A DNA stretch of 32,559 nucleotides from contig NZ_PDZH01000049.1 in the NCBI RefSeq assembly GCF_002735695.1, positions 1-32,559 of the forward strand, written 5' to 3'. The DNA is from Chitinimonas sp. BJB300 (GTDB taxonomy: Bacteria > Pseudomonadota > Gammaproteobacteria > Burkholderiales > Chitinimonadaceae). This document shows positions 19,829-29,327 of the stretch, piece after piece. Each line of letters starts with the position of its first letter. The first letter of the stretch is position 1. The notes beneath the pieces were generated by a model, which was not told the origin of the DNA, made no database searches, and was given only the letters and a program-made list of their open reading frames with translations. Made by a program: the position numbers and the translations under genes.

Positions 19829-19973
19829 GAACTTTCTCCAGTTTGAACCACTGCTACGGTAGCCCGGCCAATCAACCTTACCCGCCCCCGATGAATAGAA
19901 CCATCGACATAGATAATCCAGGTTCTACACAGTTCTTTATACGCAAGCTAGCGCCCATCCGCCATGACAGCGC

Positions 19974-20357
19974 TTAAACCGTAATTTCTAGCACAACAAA
20001 TGCAAGCACATGTTCACGTTCATCTGATAAAGATAAATGCGTTCGGCTAATCGCTCGCTGCGCAAGATAAGCACTAATGGCTGGATCAAAATACAGATTG
20101 GGCTTACCCATACCATTGTGAGCAATCTGTATGCCCGCCAACGTTATCGGTGGGCGTATACCTGTCCCCAGCGCCTTTGCAAAAGCCTCTTTCGCCGCCC
20201 AACGCTTAGCAAGAAAACGCCCGCTGTTGCTGTCTGCCACAAAGGTCGACCGCTCATCTGGCCCCAATACACGCGCAAGGAAGCGCTCGCCGTGCCGTTG
20301 ATAGGCTTGCTCGATACGCACTACCTCAACCAAATCCGTGCCAATGCCAAAAATCAT
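19974..20357 (-). CDS. acpS: Holo-[acyl-carrier-protein] synthase
   Basis: This enzyme transfers 4'-phosphopantetheine from CoA to apo-ACP, activating fatty-acid synthesis. At 127 aa it matches the family. MIFGIGTDLVEV carries the Mg-binding D8, and RFLAKRWAAKEAFAKALGTG carries E57. SLSDEREHVLAFVVLE ends the protein. The ATG overlaps the recO stop by ATGA, so it is translated from the same mRNA. In many betaproteobacteria pdxJ lies between recO and acpS, but it is absent here. Confidence 0.97.
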   Translation of the reverse strand: MIFGIGTDLVEVVRIEQAYQRHGERFLARVLGPDERSTFVADSNSGRFLAKRWAAKEAFAKALGTGIRPPITLAGIQIAHNGMGKPNLYFDPAISAYLAQRAISRTHLSLSDEREHVLAFVVLEITV

Positions 20358-21097
20358 AGCTTGTGCAGATCGCGCAAAATATTTCGAGTGTGCAGTGGCG
20401 TATCGCCCAGCAAATCGCCAATCAACACCCGCATCAATTGCTTGGCTTGCTGCGCTACTTGCATGTCGGCGAAGTTCCCAGCCATCATCGCAATGAGGGT
20501 ACGCCCTGACAGAATCAACCCTGCGTCAAAGCCTGCATCCTTTGTGCGCACCACACCGCGGCCGCTAAGAAAACGATAGTTCGACTCTCTATGTACCGGC
20601 TGTCCATCCACATCGAAATCCAATGCAACACCATAACCAATCTCGCGCAACAACGTTAGTTCAAACTTACGCAAGATAGGTTCTACCTCAATACGGTCTG
20701 GACCAGCGAGCTTACGAATAGCCAAATCGTAGGCTGCAAACAGGCCAGGATGGGCATCTTCGCGCGGCAGCAACTTAATCAGTAATTCGTTTAGATAAAA
20801 ACCACAGATCAATGGCAAGCCGGCCAGCTGAGCCACCCCACCCTGCCATTCAGCCGCATGCAATGTTTTCAGGTCGCTCGCGCCAAACCACGACAAGGCC
20901 AGAGGCTGAAAAGCCATCAAACTGCCACGCAATGCCGAAGCCGGCCTGCGCGCACCACGGGCCACCAAGGCAACGCGACCCTGCTCGCGGCTGAATACCT
21001 CGACAATAAGGCTGGTTTCTTTGTAGGGATAGCTATGAAGTAACCAACTATAGCTGGCTTCAACTCTTTCCTTGCTACGTGCAAAGGTTGCTGCCAT
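20354..21097 (-). CDS. recO: DNA repair protein RecO
   Basis: RecO works with RecF and RecR to load RecA on SSB-coated gaps. The 247-aa protein starts with the OB-fold region (SYSWLLHSYPYKETSLIVEV, then FSREQGRVALVARGARRP). The helical C-terminal part contains LPLICGFYLNELLIKLLPRE and the LRKFELTLLREIGYG motif. ATG at 21095-21097 is the family start. It overlaps acpS by 4 bases. A 147-base gap separates it from era. That gap holds no gene, and I see no convincing promoter or terminator in it. Confidence 0.95.
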   Translation of the reverse strand: MAATFARSKERVEASYSWLLHSYPYKETSLIVEVFSREQGRVALVARGARRPASALRGSLMAFQPLALSWFGASDLKTLHAAEWQGGVAQLAGLPLICGFYLNELLIKLLPREDAHPGLFAAYDLAIRKLAGPDRIEVEPILRKFELTLLREIGYGVALDFDVDGQPVHRESNYRFLSGRGVVRTKDAGFDAGLILSGRTLIAMMAGNFADMQVAQQAKQLMRVLIGDLLGDTPLHTRNILRDLHKL

Positions 21098-21244
21098 TCG
21101 ACGTGTATATAGTAGTTTGATTCACAGAGAGGTGGTCCTATCACCCTCGTCAGCTGCCGCTACCCCGGGGGACATCAGCAACGCTCACAACTGGCAAGGC
21201 ATTCTAATAAAGGCAGCGCGCCAGCCTATCTGCCTTGACAACGT

Positions 21245-22138
21245 TTACTCATAGCCAAACTGACGTACCAAGCGAGTATCGTCAGCCCAGCCGCTCTTTA
21301 CCTTTACAAAGACTTCTAAATAAACCCGGCAATCAAACATTTTTTCCATATCAGTGCGGGCTTGAGTAGAAATCTCCTTCAGCTTCTCACCCTCATGACC
21401 AATCACAATTGCTTTCTGCGCATCACGGTCCACCAATATGGCGGCGAAGATTCGACGAAGATTGCCCTCTTCTTCCCACCGTTCAATTTCAACAGTGGTT
21501 GAATAAGGTAATTCGTCGCCCACCAAACGGAAAATTTTCTCACGAATCAACTCAGATGCCAGGAAGCGCTCGCTACGATCGGTAACTTGATCTTCCTCGT
21601 ACATCGGCTCACCCTCGGGCAGAAGTGGCTTGATGGCGTCGACCAATACATCAACCTTCATTACCTTCTTGGCCGAGACTGGCACAATGGCATGGAAAGG
21701 AAATTGAGTAGACATGCGTTGGATAAATGGCAGTAGCTGGCCTTTATCTTTAAGTAAATCCGCCTTGTTCAGCACCAAAATTACCGGTCGATGCTTTGGC
21801 AACAGTTTCATTACTTCAACATCGCGCTCATCAAACTTACTGGCCTCAATGACAAACAACACTACGTCGACATCAGACAAGGTAGTCGTGACACCACGGT
21901 TCATTGCGTCATTGAGTGCACTTCTGTATTTCGTTTGAAAGCCAGGAGTGTCAACGAAAATGAACTGCGCATTAGCATCCGTACGAATGCCGGTAATCCG
22001 ATGTCGAGTAGTCTGAGCTTTACGAGAAACAATGCTGATCTTTTGCCCGATCAACCGATTCAGCAATGTGGACTTACCAACATTGGGACGACCAACGATG
22101 GCGATAAAGCCAGTGTGAAATGCAGTGGCTTCGCTCAC
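21245..22138 (-). CDS. era: GTPase Era
   Basis: Era is an essential GTPase that binds the 3' end of 16S rRNA and assists 30S assembly. The 297-aa protein has G1 [10 protein letters not shown]3 DTPG, G4 NKAD and G5 SAK in order, then a C-terminal KH domain with [12 protein letters not shown] and the terminal VRQFGYE. The start codon is GTG (22136-22138), overlapping the rnc stop as GTGA. This implies coupled translation with rnc, a common arrangement. The coding DNA is noticeably less GC-rich than aroA or argS. Confidence 0.98.
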   Translation of the reverse strand: MSEATAFHTGFIAIVGRPNVGKSTLLNRLIGQKISIVSRKAQTTRHRITGIRTDANAQFIFVDTPGFQTKYRSALNDAMNRGVTTTLSDVDVVLFVIEASKFDERDVEVMKLLPKHRPVILVLNKADLLKDKGQLLPFIQRMSTQFPFHAIVPVSAKKVMKVDVLVDAIKPLLPEGEPMYEEDQVTDRSERFLASELIREKIFRLVGDELPYSTTVEIERWEEEGNLRRIFAAILVDRDAQKAIVIGHEGEKLKEISTQARTDMEKMFDCRVYLEVFVKVKSGWADDTRLVRQFGYE

Positions 22139-22830
22139 GGTTTCTTCCCTTTATTGACCGCCGGCAACTGTGCCAGGGCGCGCGTTGCCGCGACTTGTTC
22201 TGCAGCACGACGGCTGCCTCCTTCTCCCTGACAAGTCACATCAAGGGCAGGAATTCGGCATGCAATCACAAAGTGCTGATCATGCGCTTCACCATGCTGG
22301 CTGACGATTAAATACTCAGGCAACGCCAATCTTTGCGCCTGCAGCCACTCCTGTAGGCGGGTCTTGCTGTCCTTGCCATGGGTTTCCGGATCAATCGCGG
22401 CAATCCGCGGCGCAATCAAACGGGCGACAGACTTTTTGGCTGTTTCAAAATCCGCATCGAGACAAATGGCGGCGAACAACGCTTCCAATGTATCCGCCAA
22501 AATAGAAGGACGCTGATAACCACCACTGCGCGCTTCTCCATCGCCCAAGCGTAAGTACTCGCTTAACCCCAGGTCAGCTGCAAACTCAGCCAAGGTCTCT
22601 TTCTTGACCAAACTAGCACGCAAGCGAGACAACTCACCTTCGCTGCGCTCGGGAAAGGCATCAAACAATAGCCAAGCGGTCACCGCATTCAAAATGCTGT
22701 CGCCCAGAAATTCCAACCGCTCGTTATGCGGCATACCAAAACTGCGGTGCGTCAGTGCCTGACGCAACAGCGCCTGTTCACGAAAACGGTGACCAAGCGC
22801 TGTTTCAAGGCGGGAAGTATCACCACTCAC
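22135..22830 (-). CDS. rnc: Ribonuclease III
   Basis: This dsRNA endonuclease processes rRNA precursors and many mRNAs. [11 protein letters not shown] is the signature, with metal-binding E40 and D44 (E41 and D45 in E. coli). [13 protein letters not shown] supplies the second acidic pair. A dsRNA-binding domain occupies about residues 153-225 ([12 protein letters not shown], then [17 protein letters not shown]). I choose GTG 22828-22830 (231 aa, family about 226), which starts two bases after the DUF4845 stop. The frame is open to an ATG at 22872, but that would overlap the upstream gene by 41 bases and add a non-family tail. Confidence 0.96.
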   Translation of the reverse strand: MSGDTSRLETALGHRFREQALLRQALTHRSFGMPHNERLEFLGDSILNAVTAWLLFDAFPERSEGELSRLRASLVKKETLAEFAADLGLSEYLRLGDGEARSGGYQRPSILADTLEALFAAICLDADFETAKKSVARLIAPRIAAIDPETHGKDSKTRLQEWLQAQRLALPEYLIVSQHGEAHDQHFVIACRIPALDVTCQGEGGSRRAAEQVAATRALAQLPAVNKGKKP

Positions 22831-22831
22831 C

Positions 22832-23200
22832 TTATTGCGCCGCCCCAGGGGCTGACTTTTCTTCCACCTCAAAATGAAGCACTAACGTCGCATTGGCTAT
22901 CAGTGGTACGTTGGCATCGTAGGTAACCCCTATCGTAGTACTCCCATCACCTTGAACAATATCCAGATCATCAGGCCTGACTGATTTGATGTATTCAATT
23001 TCCGCACGCTTCATAAAAGATTCCCGAATATCACCAACAGGGGCGCCAGCCTTTTCCTTCACCAAAGCTTTAAGTGTTGACTTAACGCCAAAATATTCCG
23101 AATACACTGGAATCAGCTTCATGGTAAGTACGAAACATAAGCCCAATACAATGGCAAGCAACACCATCGTGATAAGAGTAAGACCTGCCTGTTTACGCAT
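22832..23200 (-). CDS. DUF4845 small membrane protein
   Basis: The 122-aa protein has one N-terminal membrane helix (about residues 6-27, LTLITMVLLAIVLGLCFVLT) and a short periplasmic-type domain. Residue 1 to the helix looks like a type-IV-pilin-style N-terminus, but no prepilin peptidase motif is evident. Proteins of this domain family sit between lepB and rnc in many beta- and gammaproteobacteria, and their role is unknown. It is separated from lepB by 103 bases and almost touches rnc, so the two are likely co-translated. Confidence 0.85.
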   Translation of the reverse strand: MRKQAGLTLITMVLLAIVLGLCFVLTMKLIPVYSEYFGVKSTLKALVKEKAGAPVGDIRESFMKRAEIEYIKSVRPDDLDIVQGDGSTTIGVTYDANVPLIANATLVLHFEVEEKSAPGAAQ

Positions 23201-23303
23201 ATTTTCCTCGCTTTGTCTGCCCGGTGCGCCAACCGTACCGGCCTCGCGCTATTTTAGTGGTGTTTGCACTTATTTCACACATTCGAAAATAAGCACCGCC
23301 AAT

Positions 23304-24278
23304 TCAATTAATTTTAGTACCGATACGGCCTAATTCACCCAGATTCATCCAGATCAAAAAAGCCTTTCCTGCCAAATGGTTATCAGGCACAAAACCCCAA
23401 TAGCGCCCATCATTGCTGTTATCTCGATTATCTCCCAGCATCATGTATTTACCAGCTGGTACGGTACAACTGAAGCCTGTTTCATCATGTTTACAAAACT
23501 CTTCACGACCAGGGAAGTCCTGCACCCCCGGTGGAACCAAGGTAGGGGCGCCCGGCACATTCAACGTATCATGTCCTTTGCCATCCAAGGTCTCGCGCAT
23601 ACGCACCGCTTGTATACTACCTTCAGCACCATCTGAATATCGGTACTCAGCAACCGGTACGCTATCGACTTTCACGCCATTGATTGTCAATAATTTATTA
23701 TGATATTCCACACTATCGCCAGGAATACCAATCACCCGCTTGATGTAATTAAGCCGCGTATCCATGGGGTAGCGAAATACCACGACATCGCCTCGCTGTG
23801 GCTTGCCGACCGGCACAACCGCCTCATTCAGGAAAGGAATGCGCACGCCATAAGCGAATTTATTGATCAGGATAAAATCCCCCACCACCAAACCTGGGCG
23901 CATTGAACTGGAAGGAATCTGCATCGGTTCAATGACGAAGGTTTTACCCAGACCAATGGCGGCAAGCACTAAGGCATTAGAAAATCCAAATGCCGCCCAA
24001 TCCGGCAAAGGGCGCTCGTTACCCTTGGCTTTGTAACCCCTTAATTTGGCGAATAACGCCAATACTGCAGCAACCATCATCACCAAAAAAAACAAGTCGC
24101 TTGGATTGGCGAATAAGGACAATAAACCCCAAGCCCCTACCAAAATCAGGAAATAACCCCACAGAGCGCTTTCGCTCATCTGCTCGGCATCAAATACCGG
24201 TTGAGCGTTACGTCGCGCACGCCAGATCAGGAAGGGGCCGATAAACAGTGCGGCAATCGCTAGCAGTGTCCAGTTCAT
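23304..24278 (-). CDS. lepB: Signal peptidase I
   Basis: This inner-membrane enzyme cleaves signal peptides from exported proteins. The 324-aa protein has N-terminal membrane segments (about 3-20, 39-57, 62-78), a cytoplasmic loop, and another hydrophobic stretch near 96-115. QIPSSSMRPGL has nucleophile S125, and YIKRVIGIPGD has general base K180. The 55-residue separation equals that of E. coli S90/K145. GDNRDNSNDGRYWGFVP is the third signature. A terminator-like hairpin follows lepA 5 bases after its stop, so lepB may have its own promoter in the 143-base gap. Confidence 0.97.
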   Translation of the reverse strand: MNWTLLAIAALFIGPFLIWRARRNAQPVFDAEQMSESALWGYFLILVGAWGLLSLFANPSDLFFLVMMVAAVLALFAKLRGYKAKGNERPLPDWAAFGFSNALVLAAIGLGKTFVIEPMQIPSSSMRPGLVVGDFILINKFAYGVRIPFLNEAVVPVGKPQRGDVVVFRYPMDTRLNYIKRVIGIPGDSVEYHNKLLTINGVKVDSVPVAEYRYSDGAEGSIQAVRMRETLDGKGHDTLNVPGAPTLVPPGVQDFPGREEFCKHDETGFSCTVPAGKYMMLGDNRDNSNDGRYWGFVPDNHLAGKAFLIWMNLGELGRIGTKIN

Positions 24279-24395
24279 GAGGGCTTTCGTTGCGTTGAAA
24301 GAAAGAATTTAACTTATTCATACTACCCACCAGCGTGGCCTGGAATGCGACCAAATGGTGATAGGGGAATGATGGCAATCTGGTGGAAAACTCAA

Positions 24396-24417
24396 ACGCC
24401 GGGTATTGCCCCGGCGT
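24396..24417 (-). terminator. Terminator-like hairpin after lepA
   Basis: On the - strand, ACGCCGGG (24417-24410) pairs perfectly with CCCGGCGT (24403-24396) across a 6-base loop. It starts 5 bases after the lepA stop and is followed by TTGAGTTTTCC, an imperfect T tract. Partial termination or attenuation before lepB is plausible. Confidence 0.6.
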
Positions 24418-24421
24418 CATC

Positions 24422-26215
24422 CTACTTATCGCTTACTTGCAAGATAGCCAGGAAGGCTTCCTGCGGAATTTCCACGTTACCGACCTGTTTCATGCGCTTT
24501 TTACCGGCCTTCTGTTTCTCCAGTAGTTTGCGTTTACGGGAGATATCTCCCCCATAACACTTTGCCAGCACATCCTTGCGCATGGCTTTTACCGTCTCCC
24601 GGGCGATGATATGCGCGCCAATCGCCGCTTGAATAGCAATGTCAAACATCTGACGCGGAATCAACTCTCGCATCTTACTCACCAGCTCACGCCCACGATA
24701 AGTGCTATTGGCACGGTGCACCATCAAACTCAGTGCATCGACCCGTTCGCCATTGACCAACACATCCAACTTGACCAAATCGTCAGCACGGAACTCCTTG
24801 AAGTCATAATCCAACGAGGCATAACCGCGCGACACTGACTTCAGCCGATCAAAAAAGTCCATCACCACTTCGGCCATAGGCAACTCATACGTCAGCATGA
24901 CTTGACGGCCCATGTACTGCATATTCTTCTGCACACCGCGCTTGAGATTACACAAGGTCATCACTGGGCCAACATAATCCTGCGGCATCAGGATGGTTGC
25001 GGTGATGATGGGCTCACGAATTTCTTCGATCTTGGCTAGCTCAGGCAGGCGGGAAGGATTTTCTATCTCAATCACCTCCCCACCTTTTAGCAAGAGCTGA
25101 TACACCACGGTCGGCGCCGTGGTGATGAGATCCATATCAAACTCACGCTCCAAGCGCTCCTGGACAATCTCCAGATGCAATAGGCCAAGGAAACCGCAAC
25201 GGAAACCAAAACCCAGCGCCTGCGAAACCTCAGGCTCGAAATGCAACGAGGCATCATTCAGCTTCAGCTTTTCCAACGAGTCCCGCAACGAATCATAGTC
25301 ATGGCTCTCTACTGGATAGAGACCGGCAAATACCTGCGACTTCACTTCCTTAAAACCTGGCAAGGCCTCAGTGGCCGCGGGCTTCACCAACGTAATGGTG
25401 TCCCCCACTTTAGCAGAGGCGATTTCCTTGATACCCGCGATAACAAAGCCTACCTCACCCGCCTTGAGTGAATCACGCTGAAGCGATTTAGGCGTAAACA
25501 CCCCCACCTGTTCGCATAAATGCTGCGCCTTAGTGGACATAAACAACAGCTTGTCCTTGGGCTTGACCTCGCCATCGACCACACGGACCAACATCACCAC
25601 GCCAACATAGTTGTCAAACCAGGAGTCAATGATCAATGCTTTGAGTGGGCCATCCGGGTTACCACTCGGCGCGGGAATCTTGGTGATTACCGCCTCGAGA
25701 ATATCTTCAATGCCAATACCGTTCTTTGCTGAAGCATGCACAGCGTCGGTCGCTTCGATACCGACGATATCCTCAATTTCTTCGATCACCCGCTCGGGTT
25801 CAGCCGCCGGCAAGTCAATCTTGTTCAAAACCGCAACTACTTCCACGCCTTGCTCGATCGCGGTGTAGCAATTTGCTACCGTCTGCGCCTCAACACCCTG
25901 CGAGGCATCCACCACCAACAACGCGCCTTCACAGGCCGCCAGCGAGCGCGATACCTCATAGCTGAAATCGACATGCCCGGGGGTATCGATCAGGTTCAAG
26001 TTGTAGATCTGGCCATTCCTGGCCTTATAGTGCAAGGCGGCGGTCTGAGCCTTGATAGTAATGCCACGCTCCTTCTCAATATCCATTGAATCAAGGACTT
26101 GCTCACTCATTTCGCGCAGCTCCAGGCCGCCGCAATATTGAATAAATCGGTCAGCCAGGGTGGATTTTCCGTGGTCGATATGAGCGATGATCGAGAAATT
26201 GCGAATGTGGTTCAT
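24422..26215 (-). CDS. lepA: Elongation factor 4 (LepA GTPase)
   Basis: This ribosome-associated GTPase is linked to back-translocation and to 30S biogenesis. ATG 26213-26215 gives 597 aa (E. coli 599). [20 protein letters not shown] holds G1, DTPGHVDF is G3 and NKIDLPAA is G4. The LepA-specific C-terminal domain contains [18 protein letters not shown] and ends [15 protein letters not shown]. The frame extends 16 codons upstream, but these do not match the family. Only a weak CAGAAG precedes ATG. A terminator upstream separates it from the glutaredoxin gene, so it has its own promoter within 26216-26263. Confidence 0.98.
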   Translation of the reverse strand: MNHIRNFSIIAHIDHGKSTLADRFIQYCGGLELREMSEQVLDSMDIEKERGITIKAQTAALHYKARNGQIYNLNLIDTPGHVDFSYEVSRSLAACEGALLVVDASQGVEAQTVANCYTAIEQGVEVVAVLNKIDLPAAEPERVIEEIEDIVGIEATDAVHASAKNGIGIEDILEAVITKIPAPSGNPDGPLKALIIDSWFDNYVGVVMLVRVVDGEVKPKDKLLFMSTKAQHLCEQVGVFTPKSLQRDSLKAGEVGFVIAGIKEIASAKVGDTITLVKPAATEALPGFKEVKSQVFAGLYPVESHDYDSLRDSLEKLKLNDASLHFEPEVSQALGFGFRCGFLGLLHLEIVQERLEREFDMDLITTAPTVVYQLLLKGGEVIEIENPSRLPELAKIEEIREPIITATILMPQDYVGPVMTLCNLKRGVQKNMQYMGRQVMLTYELPMAEVVMDFFDRLKSVSRGYASLDYDFKEFRADDLVKLDVLVNGERVDALSLMVHRANSTYRGRELVSKMRELIPRQMFDIAIQAAIGAHIIARETVKAMRKDVLAKCYGGDISRKRKLLEKQKAGKKRMKQVGNVEIPQEAFLAILQVSDK

Positions 26216-26264
26216 AAACTTCTGTAGGTACTTTTCCAGCCATGGGCAGCCGGAAGCCAGCATG

Positions 26265-26290
26265 AAAAATGGGCACGTTGCGACGTGCCC
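26265..26290 (-). terminator. Intrinsic terminator after the glutaredoxin-like gene
   Basis: On the - strand, GGGCACGT (26290-26283), loop CGCA, and ACGTGCCC (26278-26271) form a perfect 8-pair stem followed by ATTTTTC. It lies about 50 bases downstream of the glutaredoxin-like gene and ends the mucD transcript before lepA. Confidence 0.9.
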
Positions 26291-26340
26291 ACGTTGATTT
26301 TCGGGGATTTTACCGGATTAAGCCCCGCTTGGCTGCTACA

Positions 26341-26601
26341 TCAACCAAGTGACTGACGGGCGAGATACGCTTCCAGCTTGTAACGGTCCAGATGATAGAA
26401 GCAAATTACTTCATCCCCCAGCCCCGTCAATACCGGCACCATTTCGGTGTACCTGGCTTCCACCGCATCGTCATCATCAATATCGAACCAGATGACATCG
26501 AGATTCAAATCGGGTGCCAACAAATGCAGCTCTTCCCGCATTTGTTGGCACAGCCCACAGTACTCACGGCCAAAAAGCGTTAGCAGAACACGCTCAGTCA
26601 T
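26341..26601 (-). CDS. Glutaredoxin-family (thioredoxin-fold) small protein
   Basis: The 86-aa cytoplasmic protein has a CxxC redox motif in LFGREYCGLCQQMREEL, a cis-proline region EMVPVLTG and a C-terminal helix YKLEAYLARQ. These are typical of short glutaredoxin-like (DUF836-type) proteins of beta- and gammaproteobacteria. Substrate unknown. ATG 26599-26601 overlaps the end of mucD by 8 bases, and no other start fits the family better. It should be co-expressed with mucD under sigma-E control, which suggests a link to redox damage in envelope stress (inference). Confidence 0.87.
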   Translation of the reverse strand: MTERVLLTLFGREYCGLCQQMREELHLLAPDLNLDVIWFDIDDDDAVEARYTEMVPVLTGLGDEVICFYHLDRYKLEAYLARQSLG

Positions 26602-28108
26602 CCGCTGCATCGCCCTTTGCCGGCAGCTTGACACTGACGAAGAGTGATACCTCTCCGCGGCGCAAGCGCAGTGGAATAGAACTGCCAGGCTTTGCCTTGC
26701 TGATAACCTCCTCCAGCTGCTTGAAGGAAGTCAACTCTTCGCCACCAAAGCCCACGACGATATCCCCCGGCTGGATACCCGCACGGGCAGCCGCGCCCTG
26801 AGCATTGGTCACCTGCAAACCAAACTTCAAACCCAGTTGCTTGAGCATACGCGGGTCCACATCCCGCACAGTCAGGCCAGACTTGTTCAGCGAGTCCGCC
26901 TCACCCTTATCACGCTTGCGTTCACGTTGAGCAGAGCGCCCGTCAGCCAATTGATCCAGCTCGCCGATGGTGATCTTGACGGTTTTTGCAGCACGATCAC
27001 GCAACACCTCAACCGGTACGGTAGCGCCCGGCGCTGTCTCACCGACAATGCGTGGTAAATCAGATGACTGCTCTATCTCACGACCATTGAACTTGAGAAT
27101 CACATCTCCAGCCTTAAGGCCGGCTTTGGCAGCGGGCCCGTCTGCCTCTACATTACTGACCAGCGCACCTTTGTTACCCTTGAGACCAAAGTCTGCCGCC
27201 AACTCGTCGGTCATACCCTGAATGCCCACACCAATGCGTCCTCGAATGACCTTACCCCCGGACTTCAGTTGGCTGACAATCTTCATCGCCTCATCAACCG
27301 GGATAGCAAACGACAAGCCCATATAGCCACCAGATTGGCTGAAAATCTGGGAATTGATACCTACAACCTCACCGCGGACATTAAACAAGGGGCCGCCCGA
27401 GTTCCCAGGATTCACCGCCGCATCCGTCTGAATAAACGGTACAAAATTCTCATCGGGCAGATTCCGTCCCTTGGCGCTGACAATACCGGCAGTCACCGTA
27501 TTTTCCAGGCCGAATGGTGAGCCAATTGCCACCACCCACTCTCCCACCCGCAGCTTTTCACTGGAACCCAGATCAACCGTTGGCAAACCCTTGGCTTCAA
27601 TCTTCAACAACGCGACATCAGTACGAGCATCAGAGCCCACTACCTTGGCTTTGAATTCACGTTTGTCACCGAGCTTGACAGTAATCACATCGGCTTCAGC
27701 CACTACATGCGCATTGGTCAGTACATAACCATCCGCCTCAACAATGAAGCCGGAGCCCAACGACTGGGAACGCTCTTCTCGTGGTGGCGCTTGCCGCTGC
27801 CCTGGCGGCACCGGAAAACCAAAACGGCGGAAAAACTCGAACGGATCATCCCCATCGAAGCCTGGCATCTGTTGATTACGGACATTGCGGCGCAATTGCG
27901 TAGTGCTGATGTTGACAACCGCTTTTCCCTCACGCTCCACCAGCGCAGTAAAGTCTGGCAGCCCCGTCACCAACGGGGCATTCGCAGCCACAGCTGGGGC
28001 AACTGCAGCTACAACGGGTTGCGGCGCAGTCGCCACGCTGGCGGCTTCAGTACAGGCAATCAGACCACAGGCAATCAATGCGGCGGTCAACAGGCTGTTT
28101 TTCATCAT
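26594..28108 (-). CDS. mucD: DegP/MucD-type periplasmic serine protease, predicted lipoprotein
   Basis: This trypsin-fold protease degrades misfolded envelope proteins. The 504-aa protein has a short signal with two possible lipoboxes (LIAC ending at C14, LIAC ending at C19), so it is predicted to be lipid-anchored. Catalytic triad: H134 (TNAHVV), D164 (ARTDVALLKI) and S237 (NPGNSGGPL). Two PDZ domains follow (about 290-385 and 415-495). A disordered region with PPGQRQAPPREE corresponds to the LA loop of DegP. AAGGA lies just before ATGATG, so translation may start at 28108 or 28105. A sigma-E promoter is present upstream, and the downstream glutaredoxin gene overlaps. MucD versus DegP naming is by operon position. 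Confidence 0.95.
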   Translation of the reverse strand: MMKNSLLTAALIACGLIACTEAASVATAPQPVVAAVAPAVAANAPLVTGLPDFTALVEREGKAVVNISTTQLRRNVRNQQMPGFDGDDPFEFFRRFGFPVPPGQRQAPPREERSQSLGSGFIVEADGYVLTNAHVVAEADVITVKLGDKREFKAKVVGSDARTDVALLKIEAKGLPTVDLGSSEKLRVGEWVVAIGSPFGLENTVTAGIVSAKGRNLPDENFVPFIQTDAAVNPGNSGGPLFNVRGEVVGINSQIFSQSGGYMGLSFAIPVDEAMKIVSQLKSGGKVIRGRIGVGIQGMTDELAADFGLKGNKGALVSNVEADGPAAKAGLKAGDVILKFNGREIEQSSDLPRIVGETAPGATVPVEVLRDRAAKTVKITIGELDQLADGRSAQRERKRDKGEADSLNKSGLTVRDVDPRMLKQLGLKFGLQVTNAQGAAARAGIQPGDIVVGFGGEELTSFKQLEEVISKAKPGSSIPLRLRRGEVSLFVSVKLPAKGDAADD

Positions 28109-28190
28109 GACTTGATCCTTTTTCTATGTTGACGAGCAGGCTTATAAATTAAATTCGCTTTTACGTGCTTGCACATGCGCAATCGTTGAT

Positions 28191-28218
28191 TTCGAGCAAT
28201 GAGATCAAACTGAGTTCC
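28191..28218 (-). promoter_or_regulatory. Sigma-E (RpoE) type promoter for mucD
   Basis: On the - strand GGAACTC (28218-28212) is followed after exactly 16 bases by TCGAA (28195-28191). The RpoE consensus is GGAACTT, 16-17 bases, TCxxA. Transcription would start near 28184, giving a leader of about 75 bases before mucD. It lies in the 208-base gap between rseB and mucD and lets mucD be induced independently of the rpoE operon promoter. The rest of that gap shows no other feature. Confidence 0.75.
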
Positions 28219-28316
28219 ATGGAAAACAAACGAACGTGACAATGCTGGCGATAAGCGGACGAAATGCAATAGGGAGGGATGAACCGCTGCATGGCAAAGT
28301 AAGATATAGGGCAGAT

Positions 28317-29288
28317 TTAACGCTGGGAATACGCCTGGGTGAATAATTGCACCGTACGCAAGGGCACTTCGCCCAAAGCGGTAATTCGCCAGCCATCCAC
28401 CTGGCGAGAGAAGAAATTCACCGTACCCCGCGTCAATGGCAAGCTTACCGGCCCATTACCCGCGGGCTCGATAAACACCGAAACCGTCGCCATACCATCG
28501 CTATAGAGATAATGAAGCACCGGCAAGGCTTTACCCGGAAGTTGGCTGCGGGTCTCCGTCACCAACCGGAAGCCACCTGGCAGGTTTTCCGCCACAAATT
28601 GCACCGCATCCACATCCGGGCTAACTGGGGGGATACGTGGCGCAACCGGCACCTCCAACGGCAAAGACTTGGCAGCCAGGACCGACTTCAAAAGCTGCTT
28701 GCTGATTTGCCCGCCTATTTCCAACTGAGTAAAGGCGAACTGCTCCAGCGGCTCACGCCGACCGGTGGTGTACATGGTGGTTTTTAGCAGTAACCCGGAA
28801 CTGGGTTCGACACAGAGCTTATGCGGATGGCGCAGCTTATCGCGTGGTTCCATCAGGATGGATTGACATTCATAGCCCGCGACACGCTCCGGCTCCATCC
28901 GCTTAAAAGCATAATTGCTCAATACATCGGAGGCTTGATCCGGCATCACGCCGGGAAAGAACTTGTTTGCCGCACGCCGATCAAGTGTAAATGGCCTTGC
29001 ATCGGGCAGGTAACAGACTATCTGATCATTATTGCGGACAAATTCGCGGCGCAATCCATCCAGGGACTCGCGCCGCTCCTGCTCACCGCTCGCATCAAAG
29101 GCATGCACCAGACGAAATGTCTCAAGCATCTCAGCATGCTGGTAGACGTACACGCCGCTGTAATTCAGCGAGCGGGCTGCCATCCCCATCCGATGCAACA
29201 AATTAACCGACTCAGACGCAGTAAGTAGGTCTGCAGCCTGAGCTGACATGACCAGCAACAGGCTGCACAATCCGGAACGCAGCTTCAT
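28317..29288 (-). CDS. rseB: Sigma-E regulatory protein RseB/MucB
   Basis: This periplasmic protein binds the anti-sigma factor RseA and protects it from cleavage until lipid or LPS signals displace it. From ATG 29286-29288 it is 323 aa. The signal peptide is MKLRSGLCSLLLVMSAQA-A. The N-terminal lipoprotein-like domain contains LNYSGVYVYQHAEMLETFRL, then DRRAANKFFPGVM and ERVAGYECQSILMEPRD. The C-terminal RseA-binding domain contains WRITALGEVPLRTVQLFTQA. An in-frame TTG 6 codons earlier is less likely. No strong Shine-Dalgarno sequence is seen, so translation may depend on rseA 39 bases upstream. RseC/MucC does not follow. Confidence 0.95.
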   Translation of the reverse strand: MKLRSGLCSLLLVMSAQAADLLTASESVNLLHRMGMAARSLNYSGVYVYQHAEMLETFRLVHAFDASGEQERRESLDGLRREFVRNNDQIVCYLPDARPFTLDRRAANKFFPGVMPDQASDVLSNYAFKRMEPERVAGYECQSILMEPRDKLRHPHKLCVEPSSGLLLKTTMYTTGRREPLEQFAFTQLEIGGQISKQLLKSVLAAKSLPLEVPVAPRIPPVSPDVDAVQFVAENLPGGFRLVTETRSQLPGKALPVLHYLYSDGMATVSVFIEPAGNGPVSLPLTRGTVNFFSRQVDGWRITALGEVPLRTVQLFTQAYSQR

Positions 29289-29327
29289 GGCGTATCTAGC
29301 AGGCAAAAGGGTGGAGGTTCGGCAAAC

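Noticed and set aside
22831-22872. Upstream ATG for rnc at 22872
   Set aside because: It would overlap DUF4845 by 41 bases. GTG 22830 starts right after that stop and gives the usual RNase III length.
27040-27056. GCGTGGTAAAT match to the repeat apex inside mucD
   Set aside because: Only about 11 bases match and no flanking repeat sequence is present. It is coding sequence for a conserved PDZ region.
28347-28787. 146-codon + strand frame opposite rseB
   Set aside because: It is antisense to a clear RseB sequence and no family resemblance was found.
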